From contig CANQYH010000140.1 of assembly GCA_947628025.1 (NCBI GenBank), forward strand, positions 1 through 8,171: a stretch of 8,171 nucleotides of DNA, given 5' to 3'. The notes under the pieces were generated by a model. It did not search any database, had not been told where the DNA came from, and was given only the letters and a program-made list of their open reading frames with translations. Below, one piece after another: positions 1-5,900 of this stretch; position 1 is the stretch's first letter, and each line of letters begins with the position of its first letter. The position numbers were made by a program, and so were the translations under genes. Source of the stretch: an uncultured Lachnospiraceae bacterium (lineage in GTDB: Bacteria > Bacillota > Clostridia > Lachnospirales > Lachnospiraceae).

Positions 1-102
1 GTCGATCCCTACTTCGACCCCGATGAGCAGTGCGGCGGCCATGCGCAGCACCATGGCCTCTGTCGACCACCCCTCGGCAGCCAACAACACTCCTCTGAAC
101 AT
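1..102 (-). CDS. MgtC/SapB-family membrane protein, N-terminal fragment (runs off left edge)
   Basis: The minus strand is open from an ATG at 102 to the window edge, giving 34 residues that begin MFRGVLLAAEGWSTEAM. The segment VLRMAAALLIGVEVGID resembles the first membrane helix of MgtC/SapB proteins, where a hydrophobic R-L-L-A-L-L-x-G-x-L-I-G-x-E-R-E motif lies about 15-20 residues from the start. MgtC proteins are inner-membrane proteins linked to magnesium limitation and F-ATPase control in enterobacteria; the Firmicutes members mostly lack assigned functions. The start at 102 is chosen because AAAGGAG (114-120) lies upstream, although its 11-nt spacing is long, and because it gives the usual N-terminal length. 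The frame stays open upstream to an ATG at 183 without a good ribosome binding site. Only a fragment is visible, so the family call is tentative. Confidence 0.6.
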   Translation of the reverse strand, partial: MFRGVLLAAEGWSTEAMVLRMAAALLIGVEVGID

Positions 103-150
103 GATACCTGCCACTCCTTTCCCCCGAGAGCCTCCGCCGCAGCCCCGGCC

Positions 151-162
151 GGAACACGTTCC
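151..162. repeat. 12-bp near-palindrome in the MgtC-like gene leader
   Basis: GGAACACGTTCC has 5-bp arms around a 2-bp centre. It lies between the terminator-like hairpin and the ATG at 102. In RNA the 2-nt loop is too small for an ideal hairpin, so a protein site or chance are both possible. The arms are GAAC/GTTC like a Gram-positive LexA box, but the centre is two bases rather than the four of that box, so no LexA call is made. Confidence 0.3.
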
Positions 163-211
163 CCATCGTTCAGCCATTCCCATTTCCCGCTGCCGGGGCC
201 TGCCGCCGGAT

Positions 212-264
212 AAAAAAAGAGTAAAGCAATTCTGTGGAATTCCCCACAAATATTACCTTACTCT
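212..264 (-). terminator. Intrinsic terminator / attenuator upstream of the MgtC-like gene
   Basis: Read on the minus strand, bases 264-252 (AGAGTAAGGTAAT) pair with 230-218 (ATTGCTTTACTCT) as 13 consecutive pairs including two G-U wobbles. A second stem, TGTGG (248-244) with CCACA (237-233), closes a GGAATT loop. A run of T follows directly at 217-212. This is a canonical intrinsic terminator. It starts only about 27 nt after the predicted start site of the promoter at 298-326 and ends 110 bp before the ATG at 102. No second promoter is visible between it and the gene, so the gene would need read-through, which suggests attenuation. Alternatively it ends a short independent RNA. Confidence 0.75.
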
Positions 265-269
265 CTCAT
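258..269 (-). other. Possible three-codon leader ORF (ATG AGA GAG TAA)
   Basis: A minimal frame, Met-Arg-Glu-stop, lies in the short leader between the promoter and the terminator. Its Arg and Glu codons and its stop overlap the 5' arm of the terminator stem. A ribosome initiating here would hinder the hairpin. The only upstream purine-rich sequence (TGAGAG) is immediately adjacent to the ATG, too close for normal initiation. The observation is suggestive only and may be chance. Confidence 0.15.
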
Positions 270-278
270 CTCTCAGGC

Positions 279-292
279 AAATCTATTGATTT
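279..292 (-). other. Small 5'-end hairpin of the leader RNA
   Basis: AAATC and GATTT flank a 4-base loop right at the predicted start of the leftward transcript. A stem at the extreme 5' end often protects an RNA from decay. The stem is only five pairs and AT-rich. Confidence 0.3.
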
Positions 293-297
293 ACTTA

Positions 298-326
298 ATC
301 ATATCACACGATTCCGCCGGTGTCAA
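298..326 (-). promoter_or_regulatory. Sigma-A promoter, leftward, for the MgtC-like gene leader or a short RNA
   Basis: On the minus strand a perfect -35 box TTGACA (plus 321-326) is followed, after exactly 17 bp, by the -10 box TATGAT (plus 298-303). This matches the sigma-A consensus in 11 of 12 positions. The predicted start is near 291. It is the strongest promoter in the window. The A/T-rich phased repeats directly upstream may act as an UP element or activator site. Confidence 0.85.
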
Positions 327-330
327 GCAA

Positions 331-371
331 TTTCAACAGATTTAAACGAGATTTCAACAATTTTCAACGAT
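331..371. repeat. Four tandem 10-11 bp helically phased repeats
   Basis: Plus-strand units are TTTCAACAGA (331), TTTAAACGAGA (341), TTTCAACAAT (352) and TTTCAACGAT (362), each one helical turn long. On the minus strand they read GTTGAAA or GTTTAAA in series, and the array stops 4 bp before the TTGACA box. One A/T tract per turn on the same DNA face predicts intrinsic curvature. Equally, a protein could bind cooperatively along one face. Confidence 0.65.
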
Positions 372-451
372 TTATGATATTCAGGCCAAATGCCAGTTTT
401 TTTGCATTTTCTACAACTGCAGAGCTGCGATTTGGGCAAACAGGCCACGGA

Positions 452-480
452 TTGGAAAATACTCCCATATTTTTCATTAT
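452..480 (+). promoter_or_regulatory. Candidate rightward promoter for the HTH regulator
   Basis: TTGGAA (452-457) and CATTAT (475-480) are separated by 17 bp, and each matches the sigma-A consensus in four of six positions. The start would fall near 487, giving a leader of about 60 nt that contains the CCAAATAT repeats. This is a weak match and competes with the candidate at 498-526. Confidence 0.3.
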
Positions 481-493
481 TATCCAAATATGG
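465..493. repeat. 8-bp inverted repeat CCATATTT...AAATATGG
   Basis: The arms at 465-472 and 486-493 are perfect complements around a 13-base spacer that contains the CATTAT box. Such a dyad over a promoter element is typical of a repressor operator. The sequence is simple enough that chance cannot be excluded. Confidence 0.35.
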
Positions 494-508
494 AGAATCG
501 CCAAATAT
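484..508. repeat. CCAAATAT direct repeats, possible operator
   Basis: Identical octamers occur at 484-491 and 501-508, 17 bp start to start, just upstream of the regulator gene. The second overlaps the -35 of the candidate promoter at 498-526. The placement fits autoregulation by the adjacent HTH protein, but nothing in the sequence proves it. Confidence 0.4.
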
Positions 509-526
509 CGACAATACTGGGATAAT
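498..526 (+). promoter_or_regulatory. Candidate extended -10 promoter for the HTH regulator
   Basis: TGGGATAAT (518-526) contains the TGn extension plus GATAAT. Seventeen bases upstream lies TCGCCA (498-503), a poor -35 box. The predicted start near 533 would leave only a very short leader that begins at the ribosome binding site, so it is less comfortable than a normal promoter. Confidence 0.35.
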
Positions 527-532
527 ATCGGT

Positions 533-540
533 AAGGGGTG
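533..540 (+). promoter_or_regulatory. Ribosome binding site that sets the start at 547
   Basis: AAGGGGTG is close to the AAGGAGGTG consensus, and its GGGG ends 8 bases before the ATG at 547. An in-frame GTG at 538 lies inside this site and therefore cannot be the start. Confidence 0.7.
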
Positions 541-546
541 ATAGTC

Positions 547-975
547 ATGATCGTTTACCAACCGTTATGGAGAACCATGAAAGAAAAAAAGATCAGCCAG
601 TACCGTTTGATCACGTATTACGGCTTCAGCCGGGGGCAGCTGAACCGGTTAAAACACAACGAATGTGTGTCGACGAACACCATCGGCATCCTGTGTACCA
701 TCTTAAACTGCACGGTATCCGACATCATGGAATTTCATATGGACAACAGCGAGCACGCGTTCCCCACTCCCGAGATGTATGAGCTCCACCTGAAAGGGCT
801 CTTCGCGCCGGAGGACCTGCCCGACGAGGAAGCGGACGCCGAACCGACCGAACTGGAGAAACCGGAAGCGCTGGCGGAGCTGGAAGAACGAAAGCGGCTG
901 GAGACGATGGCGGAATGGAACGAGCCGGAAAGTCCGCAGGATCAACATACGGCTGAAGCGGATACGGCAGAATAA
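547..975 (+). CDS. Small Cro/C1-type (HTH_26/YozG-like) transcriptional regulator with acidic tail
   Basis: The product has 142 residues. Residues 1-65 match the small HTH_26 regulators: MIVYQPLWRTMKEKKISQYR corresponds to the family's usual PLW-x-T-[LM] start, followed by a helix-turn-helix at about residues 17-38 (SQYRLITYYG, then recognition helix SRGQLNRLKHN) and the closing ILNCTVSDIMEF. The family binds DNA as a repressor and often controls its own gene. The start at 547 is supported by AAGGGGTG and by the conserved N-terminus; an inner ATG at 577 would remove the PLW motif. Usual members end near residue 70. Here residues 73-142 add a hydrophilic tail rich in Glu, Asp, Pro and Ala with no recognised domain. 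It is divergent from the MgtC-like gene and may regulate the shared region. Target and signal are unknown. Confidence 0.85.
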   Translation: MIVYQPLWRTMKEKKISQYRLITYYGFSRGQLNRLKHNECVSTNTIGILCTILNCTVSDIMEFHMDNSEHAFPTPEMYELHLKGLFAPEDLPDEEADAEPTELEKPEALAELEERKRLETMAEWNEPESPQDQHTAEADTAE

Positions 976-980
976 AAGAC

Positions 981-1022
981 CGCGGGCCGGATCCGGTTTC
1001 CCGTCTCGGCCCGCGCATTTTT
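981..1022 (+). terminator. Bidirectional intrinsic terminator after the HTH regulator
   Basis: CGCGGGCC (981-988) and GGCCCGCG (1008-1015) form a perfect 8-bp GC-rich stem around a 19-base loop, followed on the plus strand by CATTTTT (1016-1022). Read leftward, the same stem is followed by GTCTTTTATT, so it can also stop transcripts from the converging xpt/aldolase unit. The loop holds the palindrome CCGGATCCGG, which overlaps the stem and offers an alternative fold. Confidence 0.85.
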
Positions 1023-1107
1023 CCGATTCATCTGAATAAAGCCTCGCCGCCGGAACCAGGTCCCGTGCCAGGCCGCGGTCAATTCCCATAGGGTGCTGCC
1101 TTGTCTC

Positions 1108-1137
1108 CGGCGGTTTTCAATCAGAAAACGCTCGCCG
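1108..1137. repeat. Interrupted inverted repeat without a T tract
   Basis: CGGCG-GTTTTC (1108-1118) and GAAAAC-GCT-CGCCG (1124-1137) pair as 11 bp with a 3-base bulge around the loop AATCA. It is about 70 bp downstream of the aldolase-like gene stop. Neither strand has a run of T directly after it, so it is not a standard terminator. It could stabilise the 3' end of the leftward transcript. Confidence 0.45.
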
Positions 1138-1206
1138 CAAAACAGCCTCCTGCCTTTTCTGTGCTTTCACCCGCCGTTTTGTTTCGGCAAACTCGCCCTG
1201 CAGGAG

Positions 1207-2124
1207 TCACCGGATAAGATCCGCCAGTCTCCCTGTGACCCGCCGCAGCATTTCTACTTCGCTCTTCGCCGTCGCGTCCAGAAGCGACGCGTCTTTCGTG
1301 CGGGTAACGGTCGTGATCGGAAGCCCCTCCCGCTGCAGATAATATTTCGCATTCACCGGATACACCTGACGCTCGATCAGGGCACAGATCGTCAGCGCGT
1401 CGGCCAGGTCCCGCATCTTCTCGCCGCAGGGATCCGCACACAGCGCAGCGTAAAGGCTGCACTGCATATTGGCCATCACGCCGCTGTAACCGGCTGCTCC
1501 CAGCCGCAGCGACTCCAGAAGCGTCGCCGTGTTGGCGTTGTAGAGCTTCATATTCGTGCCGCGGATCGCTTCCAGCTTCTTCTCGATCAGGCGGATGTCG
1601 CAGCAGGTGTCTTTCAGGAAATAAAACCGGCCGGTCTTAGCGCACGTCCGCAGAAGTTCCGGGGAGAGGACCCTCTTATAAGGATAAGGGCACTCGTAAA
1701 ATCCCAGCTTGACGTCCCGCGGGACCGCATCCAGCAGCCTCCAGAGGGCCTGCAGCCAGACCTCGTCGCTCTCTTTCTCCCTGGCCAGGCGGTTTGTGAT
1801 CAGAATGACCGCATCCACCCCCGTATCCGCAACGGCGCATATCTCCTCTGCCTGCTCTTCAAAGGAATCCGAAATATGCCCGGAAGCGATGACCGGGACC
1901 CGGCCGGCCGCCTGTTTCCGGACAAAACTGGCGTATCCCACCCGTTCCTCCAGCGTCAGACAAAACATCTCCGTCGACTGACAGACCGCGAACAGGCCGG
2001 AAGAACCGTTTTTGATGTACCATTCCACCAGTTCCCCCAGCGCTCTGTAATCGATTTTTCCATCCTCCGTAAACGGGGCCAGCATCACCGGCCAGACCCC
2101 GCCGGGGAAATGATTCTCACTCAT
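1207..2124 (-). CDS. DapA/NanA-superfamily (class I, Schiff-base) aldolase-like protein
   Basis: The 305-residue product has the length of the dihydrodipicolinate synthase/N-acetylneuraminate lyase superfamily, TIM-barrel enzymes that join or split pyruvate-type keto acids through a lysine Schiff base. It begins with a typical strand, FPGGVWPVMLAPFTEDGKID. The catalytic tyrosine is visible in GFYECP (Y143) and the Schiff-base lysine in FYFLKDTCCD (K171); GAAGYSGVMAN near residues 209-219 fits the late glycine-rich loop. The usual G-[ST]-T-G-E substrate-carboxylate loop is CQSTE (48-52), and the region after Y143 reads PYPYKR instead of PGRT, so it is probably neither true DapA nor NanA. The substrate is unknown. 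The start at 2124 fits the family; an in-frame ATG at 2172 adds 16 lysine-rich residues and also has a possible ribosome site (GGGAG). The gene lies 95 bp after xpt on the same strand with no promoter or terminator seen between them. Confidence 0.85.
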   Translation of the reverse strand: MSENHFPGGVWPVMLAPFTEDGKIDYRALGELVEWYIKNGSSGLFAVCQSTEMFCLTLEERVGYASFVRKQAAGRVPVIASGHISDSFEEQAEEICAVADTGVDAVILITNRLAREKESDEVWLQALWRLLDAVPRDVKLGFYECPYPYKRVLSPELLRTCAKTGRFYFLKDTCCDIRLIEKKLEAIRGTNMKLYNANTATLLESLRLGAAGYSGVMANMQCSLYAALCADPCGEKMRDLADALTICALIERQVYPVNAKYYLQREGLPITTVTRTKDASLLDATAKSEVEMLRRVTGRLADLIR

Positions 2125-2219
2125 ACCTGCCTCTTTCTGCCTTTTCGAGGCGTCTTTCTCTCCGCTTTTCATCCGGCGTCTCCCGGACCCGTTCTGGCCG
2201 CTCTGTCTTTTCCGCCGCT

Positions 2220-2801
2220 CTACGGCTGGCCGCGGAACACGATCTCCCCGCCCGGGCTCATGGATTCCACGATCGCCAGGGATTCCAGCTGAATCCCCAT
2301 GCTGCGGATCCGCTCGCCGCCGCTCTGGAAGCCTTTCTCGATCGCGATGCCGATCCCCTCCACGGTCGCCCCGGCCGCCTGCACCAGCTCCAGCAGTCCC
2401 ATGAGGGCGCAGCCGTTGGCGAGAAAATCATCGATCAGCAGCACATGGTCCCCCGGCGTCAGGAATTTCTTCGATACGATCACCTCGTATTCGCGTCCGT
2501 GGGTAAAGGACTGGATCTTGGTGCGGTAATTGTCCTGGTCCAGATTGATGCTCATGGATTTCTTCGCGAATACGACCGGCACCCCGAACTCCCTGGCCGC
2601 CACGGCCGCGATGCCGATGCCGCTGGCCTCGATGGTCAGGATCTTGTTGATGGGTTTCCCCGCAAACAGGCGCTTCCACTCTTTCGCCATCTCCTCAAAC
2701 AGGCCGATATCCATCTGATGATTGATAAAACTGTCGACTTTCAGTACGTTTCTTTCCCGGACAATCCCGTCTTTCCGAATGCGTTCCTCCAATAACTGCA
2801 T
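2220..2801 (-). CDS. xpt: Xanthine phosphoribosyltransferase
   Basis: The product has 193 residues, the usual size for Xpt (194 in Bacillus subtilis). It converts xanthine and PRPP to XMP and pyrophosphate in cytoplasmic purine salvage. Family landmarks are the N-terminal LKVDSFINHQ (20-29), TIEASGI (56-62), VPVVFAKK (74-81), the PRPP-binding signature VLLIDDFLANG (120-130) and GIGIAIEKGFQ (149-159). The start is supported by AGAGG (2810-2814) eight bases before the ATG. It has its own promoter candidate at 2877-2905. In many Firmicutes xpt is followed by the permease gene pbuX; here the next gene is the aldolase-like protein instead. No purine riboswitch is recognisable in the leader. Confidence 0.95.
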   Translation of the reverse strand: MQLLEERIRKDGIVRERNVLKVDSFINHQMDIGLFEEMAKEWKRLFAGKPINKILTIEASGIGIAAVAAREFGVPVVFAKKSMSINLDQDNYRTKIQSFTHGREYEVIVSKKFLTPGDHVLLIDDFLANGCALMGLLELVQAAGATVEGIGIAIEKGFQSGGERIRSMGIQLESLAIVESMSPGGEIVFRGQP

Positions 2802-2849
2802 CTGCCGCGCCTCTTTTCTTTTGTATTTTCCGCCATTTCACCGCAATGC

Positions 2850-2866
2850 TCCGGTTCTGTCCCGGA
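2850..2866 (-). other. Small hairpin in the xpt leader
   Basis: TCCGG and CCGGA pair around a 7-base loop near the 5' end of the predicted xpt transcript. No T tract follows and the conserved core of a guanine riboswitch is absent, so its role, if any, is unclear. Confidence 0.3.
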
Positions 2867-2876
2867 AACTGCCCCT

Positions 2877-2905
2877 AGTCTAGCACAGACTGCCTCAAAA
2901 AGCAA
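2877..2905 (-). promoter_or_regulatory. Candidate promoter for xpt
   Basis: On the minus strand TTGCTT (2900-2905) and TAGACT (2877-2882) are 17 bp apart, and the -10 box has the TGn extension (TGCTAGACT). The start would be near 2870, giving a leader of about 70 nt. The -10 is embedded in the small palindrome CTAGTCTAG (2875-2883). The -35 is weak, so the extended -10 carries most of the support. Confidence 0.5.
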
Positions 2906-2910
2906 TGGCG

Positions 2911-5900
2911 CTATTCCAAAAGCCCCAGGATCTCCTCATAGCTCAGGCTGCCAAGCGATACGTTCTCGTCCGTGATGATCTGGTCTGCCAGGTCCGCCTT
3001 GGCCTGCTGCAGTTTTAGAATATTTTCCTCGACGGTCCCTTTCGTGATCAGCTGCACCACGGTCACCGTTTTCTCCTGCCCGATTCGGTGGGCCCGGTCG
3101 GCGGCCTGGTTCTGGGCCGCCACGTTCCACCACGGGTCGTAATGGATCACCATGTCGGCGGCGGTCAGGTTCAGCCCGGTGCCTCCCGCTTTCAAAGAGA
3201 TCAGAAATACGGGCGCCTCCCCTTTCTGGAACGCATTCACCAGGCGCAGCCGCTCCTCTTTCGGCGTCGCCCCGGTCAGCATAAAGCAGGGGACCGACGC
3301 TTCCTCCAGCCGCTGCCGGATCAGTTCCAGCATCGAAGTAAACTGGGAAAACAAAAGGATCTGATAGCCGGACTCCACGCCGGAACTTAAAAGATCCATG
3401 CAGGTCTCCAGCTTGGCCGAGCCGCCTTTGTAGTCCTCGTAAACCAGGCGCGGATCGCAGCAGATCTGACGGAGCCTGGTGAGCGCCGCCAGGATCTGGA
3501 TCTTGCTGTCCTGCTCGCCGCCTTCCAGCCGTTCTTTCAGCTGCAGGGCGCGGGCCGCGTACAATTCTTTCTGCTGCGCTTCCATCTGGGAATAAACCAC
3601 GGTCTCCAGCTTCTCCGGAAGTTCTTTCAGCACGTCCCGCTTCAGCCTGCGCAGCAAAAAAGGCGCGGTCATCCGCCGCAGCATCTCCAGCGCCTCCCCG
3701 CTGCCCTCGCGGACGATCGGGGACTCGAAACGCTCCTTGAACCGGGAATATGAATAGAGGAACCCCGGCATCAGGAAATCGAAAATGCTCCAGAGCTCGC
3801 TGAGCCGGTTCTCGATGGGCGTCCCAGTCAGCGCGAACCGGGTCCGGGCTTTCACCGCTTTCACGGCCCTGGCGCTCTGAGTCGTAGGATTTTTGATATA
3901 TTGGGCCTCGTCAATGACCTGGAACCGGAATTCCTGCTTCTGATAAAGCGCCAGGTCCCGTTTCAGCAGGTCGTAGGAGGTCACTACCACCTCGTAATCC
4001 TGCATTTGCTTCAGCCGTTCCTCCCGCTCCAAAGCGCTGCCCGTGGCCAGGAGTACCCGCAGCGACGGCGCGAATTTCTGGATCTCGCATTCCCAGTTGT
4101 AGACCAGGGACGCGGGGCAGACGATCAGCGAGACGCTTTTTTCTTTGCGGGACTCGTCGAAGAGCAGGCTTATGATCTGCACGGTCTTGCCCAGCCCCAT
4201 GTCGTCGGCCAGGATGCCGCCGAAACCGTAGAAATCCAGGGTCCTGAGCCACCGGTAACCCACTTTCTGGTAACCGCGCAGGATCCGGTCGAACCCCTCC
4301 GGCAATTCGAAATCGCTGTCTTCCACCGACCGCATTCCGCGGACGATCGACTTGAAACGAGCGTTCCGCTCCAGGCGCAGGTCCCTCCGCTCTCGGTACA
4401 GGCTGTCCAGATACAGCGCCCGGTACAGCGGGACCTGAAACTCCCGGTTCTTCTGGTCCTTTTTCGGCACGTCCATGCCCTCGACCATGCGGGCCACAGT
4501 CATCAGCCCGTCATCCTCCAGGCGCAGGAATTCCCCGGATTTCAGCCGGTAATAGCTGCGCTTTTCCCGGTACGCCTCCAGGATTTCCGACAATTCGCTG
4601 CCGTTTAAATCGCCTGCGTCCACGGTCAGGGTCAGCCACCCGCTGTCCGCCTGGATCCCGACCGACACCTCTTTCGGCGGCGCGACCCGCAGATGGCTCA
4701 TATCCTCCGGCAGCCAGACCTCGCCCAGCTGCTTCAGTTCCGCGATCCCTTCCGAGACCAGACGGTATACGGCCGCCTCGTCGTTTTTGATCATCAGATC
4801 GTTGGTACCCGGTTCCCGGTACTGAAAATACTTGGCCAGGACCCGGCCGACGCGGAACTCTCCCGGCACGTCCCGGCTGATATTCGCCGGCACATGCTCG
4901 TCCTCCATCGGATGGAACGAATAGCTACCGTAAGACAGCGTGGGCCGCAAGATCACCGTATTGGCGTCGGGGCTCTCCAGCACGAATCTGGCTTTCAGTT
5001 CCACGGGCCGGTACGTGTCCCAGTCCACGTCCCGGCACCGCAGCATCCCGTAGGATTCGATCTTTTTCAGGACGCGCTCATAAAACAGCGGCACGTCTTT
5101 CTCATTGACCAGCACCTCGTAAGGCGCTCCGTAGCCCTGGGTCATCTGCCGGAAGAATACCTCCATCTGCCGGCTGAACGCCGGTTCGCACTGATACAGG
5201 TCGTCGCCTTTCACGATATAGAGGTGTTTCTCCCCCATAAACGACATGAGCCCCTTGTCCAGCGACACGCGAATGCCGCGGCCGCCTGCCCGCTCCACAT
5301 TTACGGTGACTACCGGGTTTTCCTGCCGGACGCGCATGTTCTTTTTCCGTCCCTGGGCGTCCTCCGTCTCGACCTCCTGCCCCGCCAGCAGTCCAAAAAA
5401 GCGGTCCCGCCGCACGCGGATCAGGTTCAGGTCACGCATCACGGGCGCCGCCGCATAAAGGCTCTTGCGAAATTCCATATAATGCTCCCGGTAGGCGTCG
5501 GACACTTCCAGGATCATATCCAAAAGCTTCCGCGAATTCACGTCAAAGGCGTCGCGGCTGTGGTAAAAGGCCAGAGTTTTCCCATACTCGACATACGAAC
5601 CGTTTTCTACCGCTTCCGAAAAAGCCACCAGATCCCGGACCACATAATAGCGCTTCCTGCCGACCCTGAATTCCACCCGGATATCCTGCCGCTGGATGAA
5701 AAGCCTCGGGACCAGCTGCACCGGCTCCTCCGTCTCCCGCTCCGCGATCGAAGCCACTTCCCGGTTCGTGTATTCCCGGATCATCGTGCGTACCTGGGCA
5801 GAAGTGGACACGGGCCGGTCCGGCGCGCCCTCCGACCATTTTTCATAATATTCAAACAACGCTTTCTCATGGGGACACGGCCCCCGGTAGGAACTGCCGT

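Larger units (their letters stand above)
103..546. other. AT-rich divergent intergenic region
   Basis: This 444-bp gap separates the leftward MgtC-like gene from the rightward HTH regulator. The part from about 211 to 540 is clearly more AT-rich than the surrounding genes. It contains a strong leftward promoter, a leftward terminator or attenuator, phased repeats upstream of the promoter, and rightward promoter candidates with CCAAATAT repeats (all listed separately). Short open frames on both strands here have no good ribosome binding site or recognisable protein, and I do not regard them as genes. Confidence 0.8.
976..1206. other. Intergenic region between convergent genes
   Basis: This 231-bp region contains the terminator at 981-1022 and an inverted repeat at 1108-1137. 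No plausible gene is visible on either strand; the open frames crossing it are extensions or shadows of the neighbouring genes. Confidence 0.7.

Noticed and set aside
23..289. Plus-strand 88-codon open frame
   Set aside because: It is antisense to the MgtC-like start and its leader, has no ribosome binding site, and its proline/serine/arginine-rich product is typical of an opposite-strand shadow.
212..300. Mg2+ (M-box), glycine or TPP riboswitch before the MgtC-like gene
   Set aside because: The leader before the terminator is only about 27 nt. The CTGAGA string at 270-275 (minus) recalls a TPP-box motif, but the rest of the aptamer is missing.
323..561. Minus-strand frames in the AT-rich region, one with a cysteine-rich stretch (CSCRKCKK)
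   Set aside because: One begins with TTG, none has a ribosome site, and they overlap promoter and repeat elements. No family is recognisable.
1093..2292. Plus-strand 399-codon open frame
   Set aside because: It is the antisense shadow of the aldolase-like gene; its Arg/Gln/His/Pro-rich composition is an artefact of GC-rich codons read backwards.
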